DNA of 64,000 bases from Dysidea avara (taxonomy: Eukaryota; Porifera; Demospongiae; Dictyoceratida; Dysideidae). Within the stretch, counting starts at the first letter, position 1; the number at the start of each line of letters is the position of its first letter. The position numbers and the translations under genes were made by a program. Below the pieces are notes generated by a model. That model did not search any database and was not told where the DNA came from. It was given only the letters and a program-made list of their open reading frames with translations. Below are positions 60,577 to 64,000 of the stretch, piece by piece. The stretch spans positions 29,241,525 to 29,305,524 of the forward strand of contig NC_089279.1 in NCBI RefSeq assembly GCF_963678975.1, read 5' to 3'.

Positions 60577-61338
60577 GTAAGGTAAATGAGGGTAATTCCG
60601 GACACTCTTTAGTAAAATCGCTCTAACACTGCACTCACAACGAATTAAGACAAACTCTAGAATCGTTTTAAAGCCTATCTCATGGTGCATCTACAGTACA
60701 GATTTCGTTTCGATACAATCAACTGCTGAGGAGTTATGAGCCGAAATTTAACAACGTGTAAAAATGCAACATGCGGCTAATTCCGGACACTTCGAATATC
60801 AAGCAAGTAGCGCCTTCCACAGGTTATACCAATCCTCTTTGAAGTACGGAGACTAAAGTACAACTCATCTGCAGCTTATAAATCCAGTAGAAAGTTCATA
60901 CCCTTTGGGAGAAAGCAGCAGTGCGTATTTTTAAAAGTTTATGTAATTCGCGAATATTTTCTTGTATTTCAACCGAGCAGTTTCTGAAAAATCAACTGCC
61001 ACTCCACCTGTACTGCATGGATTCTTGTGATTTTTAGTGTGCAATTAGCCGAGGGTATGATCTTGATATAAATCTTTGAAAATCGAAAATATGAGCCTGG
61101 GCTGCCTGGTTAGATAAACATTTTCAAAGTTTTTGAACAAAACTATCCGTGATTGCGCTACAAATACGTGTCAAACTTCAAGTTCGAATAACGGATTCGC
61201 TTCAATTTTGGTTTGTAGATAGGCCATAGGACAGTGCATTAGCATACCAAATTATAGGCCCAGGGATCCTACCATTGTTGAGAACGACCTAAGTGTCCGG
61301 AATTAGCGGCTGTCCGGAATTACCCGAACTTACCTTAC
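60577..61338. mobile_element. Inverted-repeat element with TAATTCCGGACA motifs
   Basis: Ends GTAAGGTAAATGAGGGTAAT and TTACCCGAACTTACCTTAC are inverted, continuing into TTCCGGACA. CTAATTCCGGACAC recurs just inside both ends (60778 and 61293). 762 bp, no coding frame, no clear target duplication. Confidence 0.65.
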
Positions 61339-62186
61339 ACCTTGTCAACAATCTCGCCATGAGATAATACGAGCTAGTGGAGCTAAAAAAAAATTTTTAA
61401 AAGCTAGTGGAGCTACCAGGAGTTTTCGCATGGCGGGTCTCTAAGATACCGTAAATTCGGTTAATCAGTGCGTGTCGATGATCTAATCCTCGATCTAATC
61501 AGTTTCGTTAACCTCCACCATAGATAATACACTGTTAAAAAGCCTGAGTGCATTTCATACCAAAATTGTATGCATTGCATACTGAGTTGCTACACTAGAA
61601 GGTATGAAACAGATCTGCATGCATTACATACTAAAAACGTTAGCATATCACACTAACATATTGGTATGAAATAACATACCCTGTGAGCATACCATGACGC
61701 CATAGCTCAGAGATATGCGCCTCTTATATGGGAAGATAAGCGCCTCTTATATGGAGCGTTTATGAATAGGGGCATACAAAAGCACTGGATGCGAGATGGG
61801 TTTGGGAGCTTGTTAGAAACTCTCGAGGGAAAGAGGTTGAAGGATCATGACGAGTCGAGTAAACTGAAGCACAGAGTGAGTTCTTAGTATTTGATAAGCA
61901 ACGGTTTCAGGAAACCATAGATTACAATTATAACTCCCGTGACAAGTGTGGGTTAAATAAACTCTGGTTTGGTTCTAAGCCTTGTTCCAAGCTCCTTTAT
62001 ATGTTGTGTAACTGTTAGAGTTGATAATGAATACCATCTGTCTCATACCCAGACCCAGCTGGGCCATTTTCAGTCAACCAGCTTTGGCATCCAATGAAAG
62101 TTTGGCTGAATCTTAGTCAATCGAATTTAAATTTGATCTGTGTTGACTAACTTCATGCATGCATCTACAACGAAACTGCATTGCTT
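61339..62186. other. Intergenic, nothing recognised
   Basis: Short GC-richer block at 61700-61870 with a GCGCCTCTTATATGG direct repeat. No gene was seen. Confidence 0.35.
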
Positions 62187-62475
62187 TGGTCACTCCAAAT
62201 AAATTCTCTGTTCCAGTCCACTGCCTGCATCCGTGTCACTAATAATATTATAATTCTTCCGTTTTTTCTTGCATACTGAACAGTTTCAATTTTATAATGT
62301 GTCAGTGTGCATTGAGTCTCTACAAATTTACATTTTGTTCTACCTGCAACTTAATTTTATGCTGGCTATGCTCAGGAAAAGCTACCAATTTTATAATGGA
62401 AATGGACTGCTCGCTTGCATAAATGTATGCCCAGTGGAGGACGGGAAACAGAGTCTTTATTTAGAGTGGCCTTGT
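62187..62475. mobile_element. Second copy of the Harbinger-like MITE
   Basis: Ends GGTCACTCCAAATAAATTCT and AGAGTGGCC with GGACGGGAAACAGAG inside match the element at 59204-59586. It is shorter and more diverged, and lacks a clear duplication. Confidence 0.7.
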
Positions 62476-62520
62476 GTTTGGAGCAGTCATGCACTTTTGT
62501 AATATAATTACATCTTAGCA

Positions 62521-62568
62521 ATGGTGCAACTAGCCATTCAGCCCTTGGTAGCCACTGAAGTACTGCAG
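62521..62568 (+). CDS. Possible first coding exon running toward the right edge
   Basis: ATG followed by 15 codons (MVQLAIQPLVATEVLQ) ends at a strong GTGAGT donor in phase 0. No matching second exon was firmly found; a stretch ending in CAG|GTAACT at 63984 is a candidate. Could be chance. Confidence 0.3.
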
Positions 62569-63287
62569 GTGAGTGTTAATGATACACCGGTTTCTGTCTA
62601 GTTACAGTAGTGGGTAACAGTATGCAATCTTTTAAAACTGCATGTTGGCTATTTGCTACATTAATATAACTTGCTATTCTGCTCTACGGCTTTTATTATA
62701 CAAACAGGAGCTAGCTGGAGTTGGCTATAATAATTATTTACATATGCCTATAGGTAGACCCATTTAGATGCTAATAATGGTCCAGCCATTTAGTCAAACA
62801 AAATCAGTCCGGCTAGACCAGTTTGATATCCAAATTTAGTCCGGCTAATTACCTATATTCAAAACGCTTGATTAACCAGATTGTTTTTCATGTAATAGAA
62901 CTATGGACCAGTAACCTCAAAAGCAAGTCATGCAAATCAGCAGATGTATACAGATATAGTTATTGTTTATGGGTTCATATATAGTGGTATTGAAATTTTA
63001 GATTAATCCTAAGATACACTATCCATGCTCAATTAACGTTCTCACAACTAAGCAAGTGCATGGTTGTACTGTCACCTAATGATATAACTCACTGATAAAC
63101 TTTGTCAATGGCCTACCTTAACTACATTAATATAGATTTCAATGATAGTTGTGACTAGCTAGGGTATGTGTGCACGGTAGTATCAGGTGGAGGAGACTGT
63201 TCACACAGTGATATGGGTAACCATTTTAAATGATATTAAATCGGAATATGCTAGATAATACTGTACAGTGTGTATGTGTGTGCGTAG
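62569..63287. other. Intergenic or intronic, nothing recognised
   Basis: No exon or repeat could be identified. Confidence 0.35.
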
Positions 63288-63445
63288 GTGAGACTTCGGG
63301 TGCCTACACCTTCACTTGTGGGATATGGTACAGCCTCCTGCGGGGTTACTAGTCCTAGGATTTGCCTGCACTGACTCCAGTGCTTGTTCACTGGGTAGGC
63401 ATGACCATACTAGCATGACAGCTGAAGGCTTTGCTTTTTGTTTGC
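63288..63445 (+). repeat. Tail domain of SINE family 1, head missing
   Basis: Matches 55043-55190 (GGTGCCTACACCTTCAC, GGATTTGCCTGCACTGACTC, GGTAGGCATGACCATAC, GAAGGCTTTGCTTTT). A 5'-truncated copy. Confidence 0.75.
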
Positions 63446-63691
63446 TTTTGTGTGTGTCCAGGGTTAGTTCTAGAAATGTTGCTCACCTGGTTTCAAGTTC
63501 TGAAATACACGGAGTAGTTGCTTTGCTTATTTAGGTGTATATTTTCATGTATGGTTAGCTACTGTTTGACACACGTATGCATGACGACTGCTCTGTTGAA
63601 ATGTATGATTGTTATTTTAGAGTAGCTATGCATATGTTGATTTTATCTGAATAATATGGTTCAGCGGTATCGACTCTACCTGATTAAATGG

Positions 63692-63821
63692 TTACAGACC
63701 CAAGGTATATTCAGTATCCTTGGAGAATGACTGTCGAGATTTCAGTTTAGATGGTGTCTCTGTGATCACATCGGTGAACTCATCCAGGAGACTGGAGGCA
63801 TACAAGTCCTCATAGTTTCTA
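63692..63821 (-). CDS. Possible last exon of a minus-strand gene
   Basis: An open stretch on the minus strand starts after an AG near 63822 and ends in TAA (63694-63692), encoding NYEDLYASSLLDEFTDVITE and a Ser/Lys-rich end. The plus strand is also open over much of this stretch, so strand and reality are uncertain. Confidence 0.3.
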
Positions 63822-64000
63822 CTTATGGAAATAAACTATCAAAAGTTAGTTTATATGCAAATAAACTTGTTTATATTATATTATATTGGTACAGAGAGTA
63901 AATTGAAGACAAAAGAGGAACTCTAGATCTGTAAAGACAGTTAGAATGCCTGTAGACTCTGACAATGGTATTGTCAATAGTCAGGTAACTAAGAACTTTA

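Noticed and set aside
63907-63984. Plus-strand exon ending at a GTAACT donor
   Set aside because: The acceptor lacks a pyrimidine tract and both strands are open, so it was not listed as a gene feature.

Overview
The window is AT-rich metazoan DNA, most probably from a demosponge. The best evidence is an intact gene for a short-chain, spongin-type collagen (48.7-50.8 kb) whose C-terminal domain belongs to the Ephydatia 'short-chain collagen C4' family. Small exons, short introns (some near 45 nt) and a very high density of small inverted-repeat elements fit the same origin. No bacterial, organellar or rRNA sequence was seen.

Layout. 0-7.7 kb: two tRNA-derived SINE families, inverted-repeat elements and the last exons of an unrecognised gene (3.3-3.7 kb). 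8.0-11.0 kb: a complete five-exon DUOXA (dual oxidase maturation factor) gene, + strand. 14.4-29.7 kb: two minus-strand genes for small secreted ML-domain (MD-2/NPC2-like) lipid-binding proteins with matching exon phases. They are separated by a decayed leucine-rich-repeat gene, old segmental duplications and a 4.5 kb pile of transposons; the second gene carries a 5'-truncated LINE in its 3 kb second intron. 31.1-36.4 kb: a palindromic element, a short inverted-repeat element, a 3.5 kb satellite of about 31-bp units and a long (GT)n tract. 38.7-41.1 kb: a secreted protein with the N-terminal part of a fibrinogen-related domain. 41.8-42.9 kb: a hairpin-rich noncoding element. 43.3-44.7 kb: an unrecognised secreted protein, minus strand. 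46.7-48.1 kb: a reverse-transcriptase fossil beside an ABHD4/5-like hydrolase pseudogene. 48.7-50.8 kb: the membrane-anchored collagen. 51-64 kb: mostly repeats, including a three-level nest of inverted-repeat elements at 58.6-60.4 kb, with a few possible exons.

The genes do not form an operon. Several products act at or outside the cell surface (NADPH-oxidase partner, lipid-binding ML proteins, fibrinogen-like protein, collagen), which suggests epithelial, innate-defence or matrix roles, but no direct partnership can be shown from sequence.

The most distinctive structural theme is a set of four inverted-repeat elements (4445-5271, 7005-7419, 22036-24127, 58650-60179), each flanked by a 9-bp direct repeat as expected of Mutator-like insertion. 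Two of them have minisatellites inside their terminal repeats.
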